Positions 39,774-50,075 of a DNA stretch of 64,000 nt are shown here, piece by piece (positions within the stretch are counted from its first letter, which is position 1; every line of letters starts with the position of its first letter). The stretch lies in the NCBI GenBank assembly GCA_002299965.1, contig DBOM01000062.1, positions 826 to 64,825 of the forward strand, in the 5' to 3' direction. The notes beneath the pieces are model-generated. The model was given only the letters and a program-made list of their open reading frames with translations. It ran no database searches and was not told the origin of the DNA. This DNA comes from Caldiserica bacterium UBA646. GTDB taxonomy: Bacteria; Caldisericota; Caldisericia; Caldisericales; Caldisericaceae. Both the position numbers and the translations under genes were made by a program.

Positions 39774-41457
39774 GGAAGAAAAATTCATTCAAAAGCTGTC
39801 TCTTTTATTTCTCATTATTGTGTTTCTTTTTGGAGCAATATTCATAAAACATTTATTTATGGGAGTGATAAACAGGGAGGCATATATTGCAGAAATTGGT
39901 TCTCAGCTTGATTTTGGCACCATATTGATTAAAGCAGAAAGGGGAGAAATCGTAGATAGAAACAATGTACCTTTAGCTCTAAGCAAAGATACATGGGAAT
40001 TAGATATAAACCCATCTGAGCTCAGTGAAGAAGATAAAAAATCTGCACTAAGTAAAATACCTAAAATATTGGAAATCGATGAGGGGAAATTTTATTCCCT
40101 TTTGAAAGATCAGTCTGTATACGTAAGAATCAGCACTTCACTTGATGATGAGCAAAAAAATGCAATTAAATCTCTCAATATAAAAAATGGCGTAGCAATT
40201 ACGCCTACAAAAAAAAGGGTCTACCCGTATAATTCGTTAGCGTCAAACCTCATTGGATTTATAGGAACAGATGAACAAGGCCTGAGTGGACTAGAATACA
40301 AATTTGACAGTTATCTAAAAGGAATTGATGGAAGCCTATATTTCCCGTCAAATTCAAATAAGCCAATACTCCCAGGCTACTCAACATTTGCAATAGATTC
40401 CCAAAAAGGCAATACGGTGCAACTGACTATAGATGTTAATATACAATACCAAATTGAAAAAAATCTCGTAGAGACTATCCAGGAAACAAACGCAAAAAGT
40501 GGAGTTGTAATTGTAATGAACCCCAAAACAGGAGAAATCTTGGGCATGGCATCATATCCTAATTTTAACCCAAATAATCTTGCTGAAATAAACAATAACA
40601 ATGTGATAAATAGAGCAATCCAGATAAATTATGAGCCTGGCTCCGTACTAAAACCAATAATTGCTGCAGCAGCTTTAGAAGAAGAAACACTCCGCACGGA
40701 TGAAGATTTTTATTGCAAAGGATACCTAAACGTAAAAGATAGAGTCCTGCACTGCTGGCAAACTCACGGAGAAGAACATGGGTTAAACGAAATTATGAGA
40801 AATTCCTGCGATGTAGCCTTTATAGAAATAGGCCTCAATTTAGGAAAAACCAAATTATATAATTACTTGACAAAATTTGGGTTTGGTAGACCTACAAATA
40901 TCGAACTGCCCGGAGAAGAAAAAGGAATTCTGGCTGACGTAGAAAATGTAGGAGATGTAGAACTTGCAACAATGTCCTTTGGACAAGGTATAGCAGTAAC
41001 GCCAATGCAGTTAATCACAGCTTTTTCCGCAATCGCAAACAATGGAATAGAAATGAAACCTACTATAATTAAAAAAATAACAGACCATAATAACAATGTA
41101 ATTTATAATTTTTCACCGACAGCAAAAAAAACGGTACTTTCCCCAAAAGTTGCAAATGAAGTAATGGATGCATTGGAGGCAGTAGTATCTGACAAGGGAG
41201 TACCACAGGCAAAAATAGAAGGATACGCAATAGCAGGGAAAACAGGAACAGCACAAAAACCCTCTCAAGATGGCGGATACTCGAATACTAAATTAATCTA
41301 CAGTTTTTGTGGTATCGTACCCGCAAATGATCCTGAGGTCGTAATCCTCACAATAATCGAAGAGACAGAAGAACCCGGTTATTCCCTTTATATAGCAGCA
41401 CCACTCTTTCAAAAAATTGCATCTTTTATTATAAAATATTTGAGGATACCTCAATGA
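39757..41457 (+). CDS. ftsI: Division-specific transpeptidase FtsI (class B PBP)
   Basis: 566 aa. One N-terminal helix, the PBP dimerisation domain (AERGEIVDRNN.PLA), and the transpeptidase domain: active-site serine in EPGSVLKP (SxxK), SCD in RNSCDVAF (S-x-N/D), and AGKTGTAQ (KTG). No PASTA repeats. It cross-links septal peptidoglycan with FtsW. No clear SD; a second ATG at 39763 is possible. Confidence 0.93.
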   Translation: MLMENKEEKFIQKLSLLFLIIVFLFGAIFIKHLFMGVINREAYIAEIGSQLDFGTILIKAERGEIVDRNNVPLALSKDTWELDINPSELSEEDKKSALSKIPKILEIDEGKFYSLLKDQSVYVRISTSLDDEQKNAIKSLNIKNGVAITPTKKRVYPYNSLASNLIGFIGTDEQGLSGLEYKFDSYLKGIDGSLYFPSNSNKPILPGYSTFAIDSQKGNTVQLTIDVNIQYQIEKNLVETIQETNAKSGVVIVMNPKTGEILGMASYPNFNPNNLAEINNNNVINRAIQINYEPGSVLKPIIAAAALEEETLRTDEDFYCKGYLNVKDRVLHCWQTHGEEHGLNEIMRNSCDVAFIEIGLNLGKTKLYNYLTKFGFGRPTNIELPGEEKGILADVENVGDVELATMSFGQGIAVTPMQLITAFSAIANNGIEMKPTIIKKITDHNNNVIYNFSPTAKKTVLSPKVANEVMDALEAVVSDKGVPQAKIEGYAIAGKTGTAQKPSQDGGYSNTKLIYSFCGIVPANDPEVVILTIIEETEEPGYSLYIAAPLFQKIASFIIKYLRIPQ

Positions 41458-42908
41458 TGAATGGAAAACAAATAAAAAATTTATTCCCTTCCTTGCGCGT
41501 ATATGGAAACACAGAGGTTCCCATCAAGAATATTCAAATTGATTCAAGAAAAATAAAAAAAGGAGATCTATTCGTTGCAATAAAAGGCATTACCTTTGAT
41601 TCCCATAAAAAGATCAAAGAAGCAATCACAAAAGGAGCTATTGGAATAGTAACTGAAAAAAGTATAAAATATTCACCTGATATGCTAATTATTGAAACAG
41701 ATAATTCTCGAAAAGCCTATGCCTTATTGTCTAGCGCTTTTTTCGGATTTCCGTCCCGGAAGCTAAAATTAATAGGAATTACAGGGACAAGCGGCAAAAC
41801 AACAACGGCGTATCTACTTTATAGGCTTTTCAATAATGTTGGCATAAAATCCGGATTTATTGGCACAATAGGAGAGGGAATGGGCGATAAATTTGTCAGA
41901 AAAGAGTCCTTTCCGCCTACTACACCAGATGCATTTCCGCTGAATAGATTTCTATACAAGGCAGTAAAGGAAAATGTTAAATACGTCTTTATGGAAGTTT
42001 CTTCATTTTCTATTCTGCACCATCGCATCGAAGGATTAACTTTTTATAATAAAATCCTCACTTTTTTAGGAGAAGACCATCTAGATATTCATAAGACACT
42101 AGAAAATTATATTCAAACAAAAGTATCCTTTTTTGACAACTATAAAGGAAAAATATTTTTAAACGCAGATACTCCTTTTTATGAAAAATTAAAAAAAATA
42201 TCAATTAACCCCGTGCTCTTCGGAATAATAAACAAAGCAAACTACAAAGCTTTTGTAGAGAAAGTTGGAATAGAAGAAACCAAATTTATCCTGCAGTACA
42301 GTGATAAGAAAAAAACATCTTTTTCTCTCAATATGGGAGGCGAATTTAATCTTTATAATTTTCTTGCTGTTTCGGCCTTTGCAATCGAAGAAGATATCAG
42401 CCTATCCGCACTTCAAAAATTTGCAAAAAACATCCCTACAATACCTGGGAGAATGAATATTATAAAAACGAAAAAAGGCATAATCATTGTTGATTTCGCA
42501 CACAATCCTGCTGAAATAAAAAGAGTGCTATCATTTCTAAACAGCATCAAGAAGGGACACATTATTACGGTAATTGGCGCAGTTGGAGGATCAACTGAAA
42601 AGAAGAGCAGAGAAATAGGAAAAATAGCCTCGACCTTGAGCGATTTTGTTATTATAACCACAGATGACCCAAGAAGTAATGACCCGAAAAAAATTGCAAA
42701 AAATATACAAAAGGGGGCAAGCGACAACACAAAAATTATTTTAGACAGGAAAACAGCTATAAAAACAGCTATAAAAACGATGCAAAATAATGACATAATA
42801 GCTCTACTTGGCAGAGGACACGAAAATGAAATGCATTACAAAAACAAGACCGTCTATTTAAATGATTCAGAATATGCAAAAGAGGTTTTGAATGATAATC
42901 AAAACTGA
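41454..42908 (+). CDS. murE: UDP-MurNAc-tripeptide synthetase MurE
   Basis: 484 aa Mur ligase. P-loop TGTSGKTTTAYLLY, FMEVSSFSILHHR, FLGEDHLDIH, and DFAHNPAEIKR. It adds the third stem-peptide residue. The specificity loop reads TDDPRSNDP: DDPR instead of the DNPR usual for meso-diaminopimelate, with Arg kept. The third residue (mDAP or Lys) therefore cannot be settled by motif alone. Start overlaps ftsI by 4 nt. Confidence 0.93.
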   Translation: MMNGKQIKNLFPSLRVYGNTEVPIKNIQIDSRKIKKGDLFVAIKGITFDSHKKIKEAITKGAIGIVTEKSIKYSPDMLIIETDNSRKAYALLSSAFFGFPSRKLKLIGITGTSGKTTTAYLLYRLFNNVGIKSGFIGTIGEGMGDKFVRKESFPPTTPDAFPLNRFLYKAVKENVKYVFMEVSSFSILHHRIEGLTFYNKILTFLGEDHLDIHKTLENYIQTKVSFFDNYKGKIFLNADTPFYEKLKKISINPVLFGIINKANYKAFVEKVGIEETKFILQYSDKKKTSFSLNMGGEFNLYNFLAVSAFAIEEDISLSALQKFAKNIPTIPGRMNIIKTKKGIIIVDFAHNPAEIKRVLSFLNSIKKGHIITVIGAVGGSTEKKSREIGKIASTLSDFVIITTDDPRSNDPKKIAKNIQKGASDNTKIILDRKTAIKTAIKTMQNNDIIALLGRGHENEMHYKNKTVYLNDSEYAKEVLNDNQN

Positions 42909-44268
42909 CGAAATCATCAATAATATAGCAGGAAACTGGGAAGGCAAATGGGTAAATGATTTTGCCCACTTTTCAATCGACAGCAGAAACATAAAAAGTG
43001 GAAGTTTTTTTGTTGCGCTGAAAGGTCAAAAAGTAGACGGCCATGATTTTATTCCTGACGCGATACAGCAGGGAGCAAAAGGTATTGCGACAGAAAAACC
43101 ATATAATGACAATTTATTCAAAGATATTTTTGTATACAAAGTAGAGTCAACAAAAAACTTCCTTTTATCCGCCGGGGAATTAGCAAGGAAAAAACTCGGA
43201 AACAAAATTATAGGCATAACAGGGAGTGCCGGCAAAACCACAACAAAAGAAATGATAAGCCTTGTTCTTGCAAAAAAATTTAACATCGCGGCAACAAAAG
43301 GAAACGCAAACACAGAGATATCAATCCCTCTATTTCTTTTAAACGATACGAACGGAAATGAAGATTATCTTGTGGCAGAAATGGGAATCCAAAAAAGAGG
43401 GGATATGGACACGCTAAACAAAATCTTGCAGCCAAACATCGCCCTTTTGCTAAACATCGGAGATTCCCATTTAGAATTTTTAGAAAACAGAAAAGGCGTT
43501 GCGCAAGAAAAATTCAAACTAATACAGTTTGTTAAAGAAAACAATGGGAAAATAATACTCAACGGCGACGACCCTCTAATACAAAAATTAAGCAGCAAAA
43601 TAAATGCACTATATTTCAGCACAAAGGAAAACGGAGAAGTAAGAGGCAACATAATAGAATCAACAGAACAACATATGAAAATAAAATTTTACTACAAAAA
43701 CAAATGCTATGTCGATGAATTTCCGTTTTCTGGGATACACTTTTTATATGATATGCTGGCATCTTTGTCGCTTGGTATAATAGCAGGGATTCCTATAGAT
43801 GAATCAATAGTAGTTTTAAAAACGTTCTCGCCAGCAAGAGGAAGGGGAACAAGTATCCCTCTTGTAAGAGGCATTACAATTATCGATGAAACATACAATT
43901 CAAATCCCATTTCGCTTGTAGCAAATCTTTCGCGGTTTACAAAACATAAGGCCCCTCTAATTATTATCGTTGGGGACATGCTCGAACTCGGGAAAAATGC
44001 AAAATTACTCCACAAAAAAACAGGAGAAAGTATATCGGAAGTAAAACCAAAATTATTAATAAGCATCGGTAAGTACGCCGAAGATGTTTTGTCAGGCGCC
44101 AAATTAAGCGGTGCCGAACGGGGAATTGCATTCACACGCATGGAAGAAGCCAAGGCATTTATAAAAGAATTGAAAATTTGCCAAAATTCTGTTATATTCA
44201 TCAAAGGTTCAAGGGGTATGAAAATGGAAGAAATTATAGAAATACTCAAAGGAAGGTTTGGAAAATAA
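42892..44268 (+). CDS. murF: UDP-MurNAc-pentapeptide synthetase MurF
   Basis: 458 aa. P-loop TGSAGKTTTKEMI, EMGIQKRGDM, LLNIGDSHLEFL and IIDETYNSNPIS are MurF signatures. It adds D-Ala-D-Ala. GAGG lies 6 nt before the ATG, and the gene overlaps murE by 17 nt. Confidence 0.94.
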   Translation: MIIKTDEIINNIAGNWEGKWVNDFAHFSIDSRNIKSGSFFVALKGQKVDGHDFIPDAIQQGAKGIATEKPYNDNLFKDIFVYKVESTKNFLLSAGELARKKLGNKIIGITGSAGKTTTKEMISLVLAKKFNIAATKGNANTEISIPLFLLNDTNGNEDYLVAEMGIQKRGDMDTLNKILQPNIALLLNIGDSHLEFLENRKGVAQEKFKLIQFVKENNGKIILNGDDPLIQKLSSKINALYFSTKENGEVRGNIIESTEQHMKIKFYYKNKCYVDEFPFSGIHFLYDMLASLSLGIIAGIPIDESIVVLKTFSPARGRGTSIPLVRGITIIDETYNSNPISLVANLSRFTKHKAPLIIIVGDMLELGKNAKLLHKKTGESISEVKPKLLISIGKYAEDVLSGAKLSGAERGIAFTRMEEAKAFIKELKICQNSVIFIKGSRGMKMEEIIEILKGRFGK

Positions 44269-44271
44269 AAA

Positions 44272-45201
44272 ATGGATAAAATGTTGCTATTATATATATT
44301 AATATCGTTCTTAGTGGCAATGCCTCTTTTTTTGATTGCAATACCGTGGCTTAAAAAAATAAAACTCGTTCAATCTCCCCGAGAAGAAGGACCAAAAGAA
44401 CATAAAACAAAAAAGGGAACACCAACCGCCAGTGGGATTATCTTCCTGATTATTCCAGCACTGTTCCTCCCTTTCTACCATAATAAAACATTTTTATTTC
44501 TATACTTAGCTTTGCTTCTTAATGGGTTAATCGGGTTTATTGATGATTTTGCAAGTGCTAAAAAAAAGAAATCTGAAGGACTTAGCCCAAGAAAAAAATT
44601 TATTCTTCAAATCTTCGTATCCACACTGTTATTTATTATTGGAAAAGATTTAATCAGCACGACAGTGAGTATAAGAACATGGTCACTTCAAATGGAAAAT
44701 ATATCATATTTTATTTTATACCTGCTCATTATGGTTGGCTCGTCCAATGCGTTCAATCTCACAGATGGAATCGATGGTTTACTTGGAAGTTTGTCAATCC
44801 CGCTATTCTTTACGTTTATAATAATAGGAAATATAGCTACCAAAACAATTTCATCGATTATTATCGGGGCTCTTTTTGCTTACCTCTGGTTCAACAGGCC
44901 AAAAGCAGCTGTTTTTATGGGAGATACGGGGTCTTTAGCATTAGGAGGGCTCTTTGGGGCTATGGGTATCATAAATAATTCAGAACTGTTGCTTCCAATT
45001 ATGGCTATAATCCCCGTCATAGAAACACTTTCGGTAATCATCCAGGTTTCTTACTTCAAACTAACTCACGGAAAAAGAGTTTTCAAAATGGCACCAATTC
45101 ATCATCATTTTGAAAAATCTGGCTGGAGCGAATTAAAAATAGATTACAGATTCTTGCTAGTCACGCTTGTCGCGTGTATTTTCGCGGTAACAATTTTATG
45201 A
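44272..45201 (+). CDS. mraY: Phospho-MurNAc-pentapeptide transferase MraY
   Basis: 309 aa, ten helices. Motifs: GTPTASG, FIDDFAS, NAFNLTDGIDGLLG, FMGDTGSLALGG and PIHHHFEKSGW. It makes lipid I at the inner membrane. Slightly short for the family but all catalytic Asp and His residues are present. Confidence 0.95.
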   Translation: MDKMLLLYILISFLVAMPLFLIAIPWLKKIKLVQSPREEGPKEHKTKKGTPTASGIIFLIIPALFLPFYHNKTFLFLYLALLLNGLIGFIDDFASAKKKKSEGLSPRKKFILQIFVSTLLFIIGKDLISTTVSIRTWSLQMENISYFILYLLIMVGSSNAFNLTDGIDGLLGSLSIPLFFTFIIIGNIATKTISSIIIGALFAYLWFNRPKAAVFMGDTGSLALGGLFGAMGIINNSELLLPIMAIIPVIETLSVIIQVSYFKLTHGKRVFKMAPIHHHFEKSGWSELKIDYRFLLVTLVACIFAVTIL

Positions 45202-45208
45202 GGACATA

Positions 45209-46552
45209 ATGAAAAAAATACTAATTGTAGGAGCAAGAAAAAGTGGTATTTATGCAGCTCTGCTTGCAAAAAAACAAGGCTTTGAACCATTTGTTACAGA
45301 AAATAGTGATGGAAATGAATTTGAAGAATCTAAAATAATACTTCGCAAAAATAATATAGAGTTTGAATTTGGAACACATTCATTTGATAAAATTAAAAAT
45401 TTCGAAATGGCAGTAATTTCACCAGGTGTTCCTTTGCAATCAAAAATAGTGAAAGAAATAGAACAATATCGTGTCCCATATATTGGAGAAATGGAGTTTG
45501 CATACAAAACGACACCAACTACTCAAATAATAAGCATAACAGGAACCAATGGAAAAAGCACTACAACAGCACTCACTGGCAACGTATTTAACTATGCACC
45601 TTTCAGCAGCGTAACAGGAGGAAATTTAGGTACTCCATATTCAGAACTTTTATTAAACAACCCAAACCCTGATATTGCTATACTCGAAACAAGCTGCTTT
45701 CAACTAGAAACAATAGAGGATTTTCATCCAAAAGTATCAGTATTTCTCAATTTTTCTGAAGATCACCTGAATAGGTACAAAGATATGGAAGAGTATCTAA
45801 CATACAAAAAAAGAATTTTCAAAAATCAGACATCCGCAGATTTTGCTGTACTAAATGCCGATGCCTTTATATCAAAAAGATTAGAAAAAGATATAAACAG
45901 CAAGATATTCTACTTCAGCAGGATAAATCCTGTACAAAAAGGCATATTCCTACAAAACAACAAAATCATCTTTAAAAATGAAGAGAAAGAAGAAGAAATC
46001 GTAGGCATTGAATCCATTCGTCTCCTCGGAAAACATAACATCAGCAATGTTCTGGCATCTATTCTTTCTGCAAAACTTCTTAAAATAGATAATGCAACAA
46101 TTAAAAAAGGCATAGAAACATTCGAAGGATTGCCGCATCGACTTGAAAAAGTCAGAGAATTAGAGGATATATTATATATAAACGATTCAAAAGCCACAAC
46201 ACCAGATTCCACGATACAGGCTTTGAATGCATTTCATAGTAAAATTATTCTTATCGCTGGGGGAAGCAGTAAAAATAACGATTTCACGGAGCTTGCAAGA
46301 TTATTTCCAGACAAATTAAGAAAACTTGTCGTAATAGGTGAAACTGCTGCTGAAATAGCAAATAGTGCTATCGACCAGGGTTTTAATAATGTCGTGTTTG
46401 CATCAACATTAGAAAAAGCAGTAGAACTAGCAAAAAAAGTTGCCCATCAAGGAGACATTGTCCTACTTTCCCCGGCTTGTGCAAGTTTTGATATGTTTAA
46501 GGATTTTGAAGACAGAGGAGATAAATTTAAAAAAATTGTAAATAGCCTATGA
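45209..46552 (+). CDS. murD: UDP-MurNAc-alanine--D-glutamate ligase MurD
   Basis: 447 aa. P-loop TGTNGKSTTTALTG, ETSCFQLETIEDF, LNFSEDHLNRY, INDSKATTPDST and LLSPACASFDMF, the last two being MurD-specific. GAGG before the ATG. Overlaps ftsW by 4 nt. Confidence 0.95.
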   Translation: MKKILIVGARKSGIYAALLAKKQGFEPFVTENSDGNEFEESKIILRKNNIEFEFGTHSFDKIKNFEMAVISPGVPLQSKIVKEIEQYRVPYIGEMEFAYKTTPTTQIISITGTNGKSTTTALTGNVFNYAPFSSVTGGNLGTPYSELLLNNPNPDIAILETSCFQLETIEDFHPKVSVFLNFSEDHLNRYKDMEEYLTYKKRIFKNQTSADFAVLNADAFISKRLEKDINSKIFYFSRINPVQKGIFLQNNKIIFKNEEKEEEIVGIESIRLLGKHNISNVLASILSAKLLKIDNATIKKGIETFEGLPHRLEKVRELEDILYINDSKATTPDSTIQALNAFHSKIILIAGGSSKNNDFTELARLFPDKLRKLVVIGETAAEIANSAIDQGFNNVVFASTLEKAVELAKKVAHQGDIVLLSPACASFDMFKDFEDRGDKFKKIVNSL

Positions 46553-47622
46553 ATAAAGAACAAAAAACATCTAATATACGTGCATTGTTATTTTTTACAT
46601 ACGCTCTTGTCGGGATAGGATTGCTTATGAATTTTAGCATAAGCCCGTCTACATCAACCAGTCTATCCCTGACAATCTTCTACAAACAGCTCTTATATGT
46701 AGGTATCGGGACAACTTCTCTCATTTTGTTTTCATATTTTAATCATACAAAGCTTAAAGACATTTCCACTGTTTTATTTTTTCTTGTTTTGATATCTCTT
46801 TTCTTCACAACTGGAGAAACATCCAGAAGGTGGCTGTATGTAGGACTACCGTTTACAATTCAGCCCTCACAATATGCCTCTCTTGTTCTCTCAATACTTA
46901 TTTCAAAAGTAGTTTCCACAAGATTAAAAGAAGATTATAACAAAAAAATATACATAATTCTTCTTGGAGTAGTAATTTTAATATCGGGACTCGTAATTAT
47001 AGAACCAGATATGGGAAGTGGGATAATAATAATGCTGACATGCGGAGCATTATTATTGGTTAGTGGGATGAAGTTAATAGATTTCTGCATCATCTCTGTC
47101 CCTACAATAATATTGGGAGCCATAGCTATAATGAATAACCAAAGTTGGAAAGAAAGAATAGTTTTCTTCCTTAATCCCTATAGTGCCCCTGCAGGTGAAG
47201 GCTATCAGGCGCTCCAATCATTCAGAGCAATTGCAAGGGGCGGAATATTCGGCACAGGTTTTATGAGAAGCATGTTCAAATACGGGAAACTCCCAGAAAA
47301 AACAGCAGATTTTATATTCGCTATCACAGCGGAAGAATTTGGCATAATGGGATGTACTGTAATAATAGCCCTCTTTATTGCGCTGATATATACAGGATTC
47401 AAAATTGCAAAAAATACGGGAAGCACCTTTTCCAGATTATTAGCAGTAGGCATTACTCTAAGCATTGCACTTTCTGCCCTGGTAAATATATCAACAAATA
47501 TAGGATTGCTTCCCGTTACTGGCATTACATTGCCATTCATAAGCTTCGGCGGCAACAGCATGTTAGCAAATCTTACCGGCATTGGTATTCTTATAAATAT
47601 AGCAAAAAAGTGTGATGAGTAA
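46549..47622 (+). CDS. ftsW: Septal peptidoglycan polymerase FtsW
   Basis: 357 aa SEDS protein with about ten helices. Signatures: TSRRWLYVGLPFTIQPSQYA, EPDMGSG, GEGYQALQS..AIARGGIFGTG, DFIFAI.AEEFG, and GITLPFISFGGNSM. It polymerises glycan with FtsI. Confidence 0.95.
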   Translation: MNKEQKTSNIRALLFFTYALVGIGLLMNFSISPSTSTSLSLTIFYKQLLYVGIGTTSLILFSYFNHTKLKDISTVLFFLVLISLFFTTGETSRRWLYVGLPFTIQPSQYASLVLSILISKVVSTRLKEDYNKKIYIILLGVVILISGLVIIEPDMGSGIIIMLTCGALLLVSGMKLIDFCIISVPTIILGAIAIMNNQSWKERIVFFLNPYSAPAGEGYQALQSFRAIARGGIFGTGFMRSMFKYGKLPEKTADFIFAITAEEFGIMGCTVIIALFIALIYTGFKIAKNTGSTFSRLLAVGITLSIALSALVNISTNIGLLPVTGITLPFISFGGNSMLANLTGIGILINIAKKCDE

Positions 47623-48706
47623 GATGAAAATACTTATTGCGGGTGGAGGGACAGGAGGCCATATTTATCCAGTTGTTTCAATCGCAAAAACATTTATAAA
47701 AAACGGAGATAAAGTTGTTCTCGTTGGAAGAAAAAATAGTGAAGAAGAAAATATATATAAATCACATAAACTTTATACAAGAACAATGGAATCTGCTGCG
47801 CTCGAATTTAGCCCGAAAAAGTTTATAAAATTTGTACACAAAGCAAGTGTAGGAATAAAAGAGGCATATCGCACATTAAAAGAAGAAAATATTGATGCAG
47901 TAATTGGAGCTGGCGGATATGTTTCAGCGCCTATAGTCTTTGCAGCAATAACAAAAAATATACCCATATTTCTTTATGAACAAAACATTGTGCCAGGCCG
48001 TGCTAATAGATTATTTGCAAAAAAAAGCAAGAAGATCTTTATGGGCTTCCCTGATATTTATGGTTTCTTTGACGGGGAAAAAACAGTTTTCACCGGTAAT
48101 CCTATAAGAAAGGAAATTGCTGACATAAAAAGAAAAGACGCATTAAATTTCTTTAAGTTTGACGACAAACCTACACTCCTCGTTCTCGGAGGAAGCGGAG
48201 GAGCAAAAAAAATAAACGATACATTTTCAAATATCATCAAAAAACTTTTACTTAAGAGTAGTAATATTCAAATCATATTTATAACAGGAGAACGAGATTA
48301 CCAAGCCATAATTAAAAAAAATAAAGCTCTCTCGCCAAGAGTAAAAATAATACCATACTTAGAAGAGGCAGAATACGCTATTGGAGCAGCCGATTTCGCA
48401 ATATCAAGAGCTGGCGCAATGACTCTTACGGAACTAACGAGAAAGGGAGTTCCAGGAATTATCATACCATACCCACACGCCAGAGACAATCATCAAGAAA
48501 AAAATGCACTTTTTCTCAAAAACAAAGGATGTATAGATGTTATAAAAGAATCAACGCTATCAGAGAATATGCTGCTAAATAAAATTATTTACTATCTCAC
48601 CCATCCAGATATAATAAAAACAATGAAAAATAATACAGAAGGAATATTCCCAGAAAATAGTGAAGAAATTATGTACGATAAAGTTAGGGGCGAAATAAAT
48701 GAGTAA
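47615..48706 (+). CDS. murG: Lipid II synthase MurG
   Basis: 363 aa. GGGTGGHIYP at the N-terminus, GAGGYVSAP, YEQNIVPGRANR, LVLGGSGGAKKIND and SRAGAMTLTEL are MurG motifs. It adds GlcNAc to lipid I. ATGs at 47615 and 47624 are both possible around the ftsW stop; I chose the former. Confidence 0.94.
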   Translation: MSKMKILIAGGGTGGHIYPVVSIAKTFIKNGDKVVLVGRKNSEEENIYKSHKLYTRTMESAALEFSPKKFIKFVHKASVGIKEAYRTLKEENIDAVIGAGGYVSAPIVFAAITKNIPIFLYEQNIVPGRANRLFAKKSKKIFMGFPDIYGFFDGEKTVFTGNPIRKEIADIKRKDALNFFKFDDKPTLLVLGGSGGAKKINDTFSNIIKKLLLKSSNIQIIFITGERDYQAIIKKNKALSPRVKIIPYLEEAEYAIGAADFAISRAGAMTLTELTRKGVPGIIIPYPHARDNHQEKNALFLKNKGCIDVIKESTLSENMLLNKIIYYLTHPDIIKTMKNNTEGIFPENSEEIMYDKVRGEINE

Positions 48707-50075
48707 AATATTCTTTATAGGCATTGGCGGTACGGGAATGAATAAGCTTGCACTTTTGCTCAAAGACTTCGGCAATGAAATTTTTGGCTCAGACATAAAA
48801 AGTAGCAAAGAAACAGAAAAATTACAAAACGAAGGAATCAATATCTACATAGGACACAATAAAAACCACATAAATAAAAGTATTGATCTTGTAATTTACT
48901 CTTCGGCCATACCTTCTTCAAATGAGGAATTAACTCAAGCAAAAAAATTAGGCATTACAATTAAAAAAAGAGGGGAAGCACTTGCCGAAATCACAAAAAA
49001 ATTTAAAACCATAGTAGTATCAGGCACTCATGGTAAAACAACTACGACGGCACTTATTGGGCATATTTTAAAAGAAAATGGCAAAAAAACCAATGTCTAT
49101 ATAGGCGGAGAAGAAGAATTTGATTCATTTGATAAAACTGCGGAATTATTTGTTATCGAATCGGATGAAAGTGACAGATCCTTTCTTTTTTTCGAACCCA
49201 AAATCCTTGTAATAACAAATATCGATAAGGATCATCTTGGAGCATACCAAAATAGCTTCAAAAACTTAAAGCAATCGTTCAAAACACTTCAAGATAAGTC
49301 AGAAAAAAAAGTAATATGTAGAGACGACAAAAATGCCTTTTCTATTGCAGACCTCTCAGACACGAACACATTCTTTTACAGTATAAAGAATAAAAAAGCA
49401 AATATTTTTGCAACAAACATCAAATATTCCGCATCAGGAACAAAATTTGATCTATTTTGCTTAAGAAAATTTATAGGAAAAGGATTTATCCCCTCTTACG
49501 GAGATAAAAATGTACTCAACGCACTTGCTGCAATTTCTGTTGCACATCTTTCTGGAATAAAGATTAAAGACACATTAACCTCTTTAGAAAGCTTTCCCAT
49601 GCCAAACAGAAGAATAAAAATAAGAGGAGAGATAAAAGGCATTACCGTAATTGATGACCATGCCGACCATCCAACAGAAATTGAATCAACGCTCAATGCA
49701 ATAAAAAAACATTTCCCAAGCAAAAGAATCATCGCAGTATTCCAACCTCACAGATACAGTAGAGTAAATGCACTCAAGCAAAACATTGCCAAACCGTTTC
49801 GCTATGCCGATATTATCATATCCACAGATATTTATCCTGCTTTTGAAGCCCCCATAAAAGGCATTAATGGCAGTGTAATAAATAAATGGATTAAAGAAAA
49901 AAATAAAGAAAAAGAAGTATACTACAGGAAGCAATTGAAGGACGTAACACAGATATTGGGAAAAATCTTGAAAAGAAATGATTTAATAGTATTATTAGGA
50001 CCAGGAGATATAGAAAATTTTTCTCCTTCTTTAATAAGATTTTTAAAAGGGGCAACATGTGAGAAGAAGCATTGA
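48699..50075 (+). CDS. murC: UDP-MurNAc--L-alanine ligase MurC
   Basis: 458 aa. GIGGTGMNKLA, P-loop SGTHGKTTTTALIG, ESDESDRSFLFF, TNIDKDHL and VFQPHRYSR mark MurC. The loop usually DDYaHHPTE reads DDHADHPTE (Tyr to His and one His to Asp). Overlaps murG by 8 nt and murB by 17 nt. Confidence 0.94.
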   Translation: MSKIFFIGIGGTGMNKLALLLKDFGNEIFGSDIKSSKETEKLQNEGINIYIGHNKNHINKSIDLVIYSSAIPSSNEELTQAKKLGITIKKRGEALAEITKKFKTIVVSGTHGKTTTTALIGHILKENGKKTNVYIGGEEEFDSFDKTAELFVIESDESDRSFLFFEPKILVITNIDKDHLGAYQNSFKNLKQSFKTLQDKSEKKVICRDDKNAFSIADLSDTNTFFYSIKNKKANIFATNIKYSASGTKFDLFCLRKFIGKGFIPSYGDKNVLNALAAISVAHLSGIKIKDTLTSLESFPMPNRRIKIRGEIKGITVIDDHADHPTEIESTLNAIKKHFPSKRIIAVFQPHRYSRVNALKQNIAKPFRYADIIISTDIYPAFEAPIKGINGSVINKWIKEKNKEKEVYYRKQLKDVTQILGKILKRNDLIVLLGPGDIENFSPSLIRFLKGATCEKKH

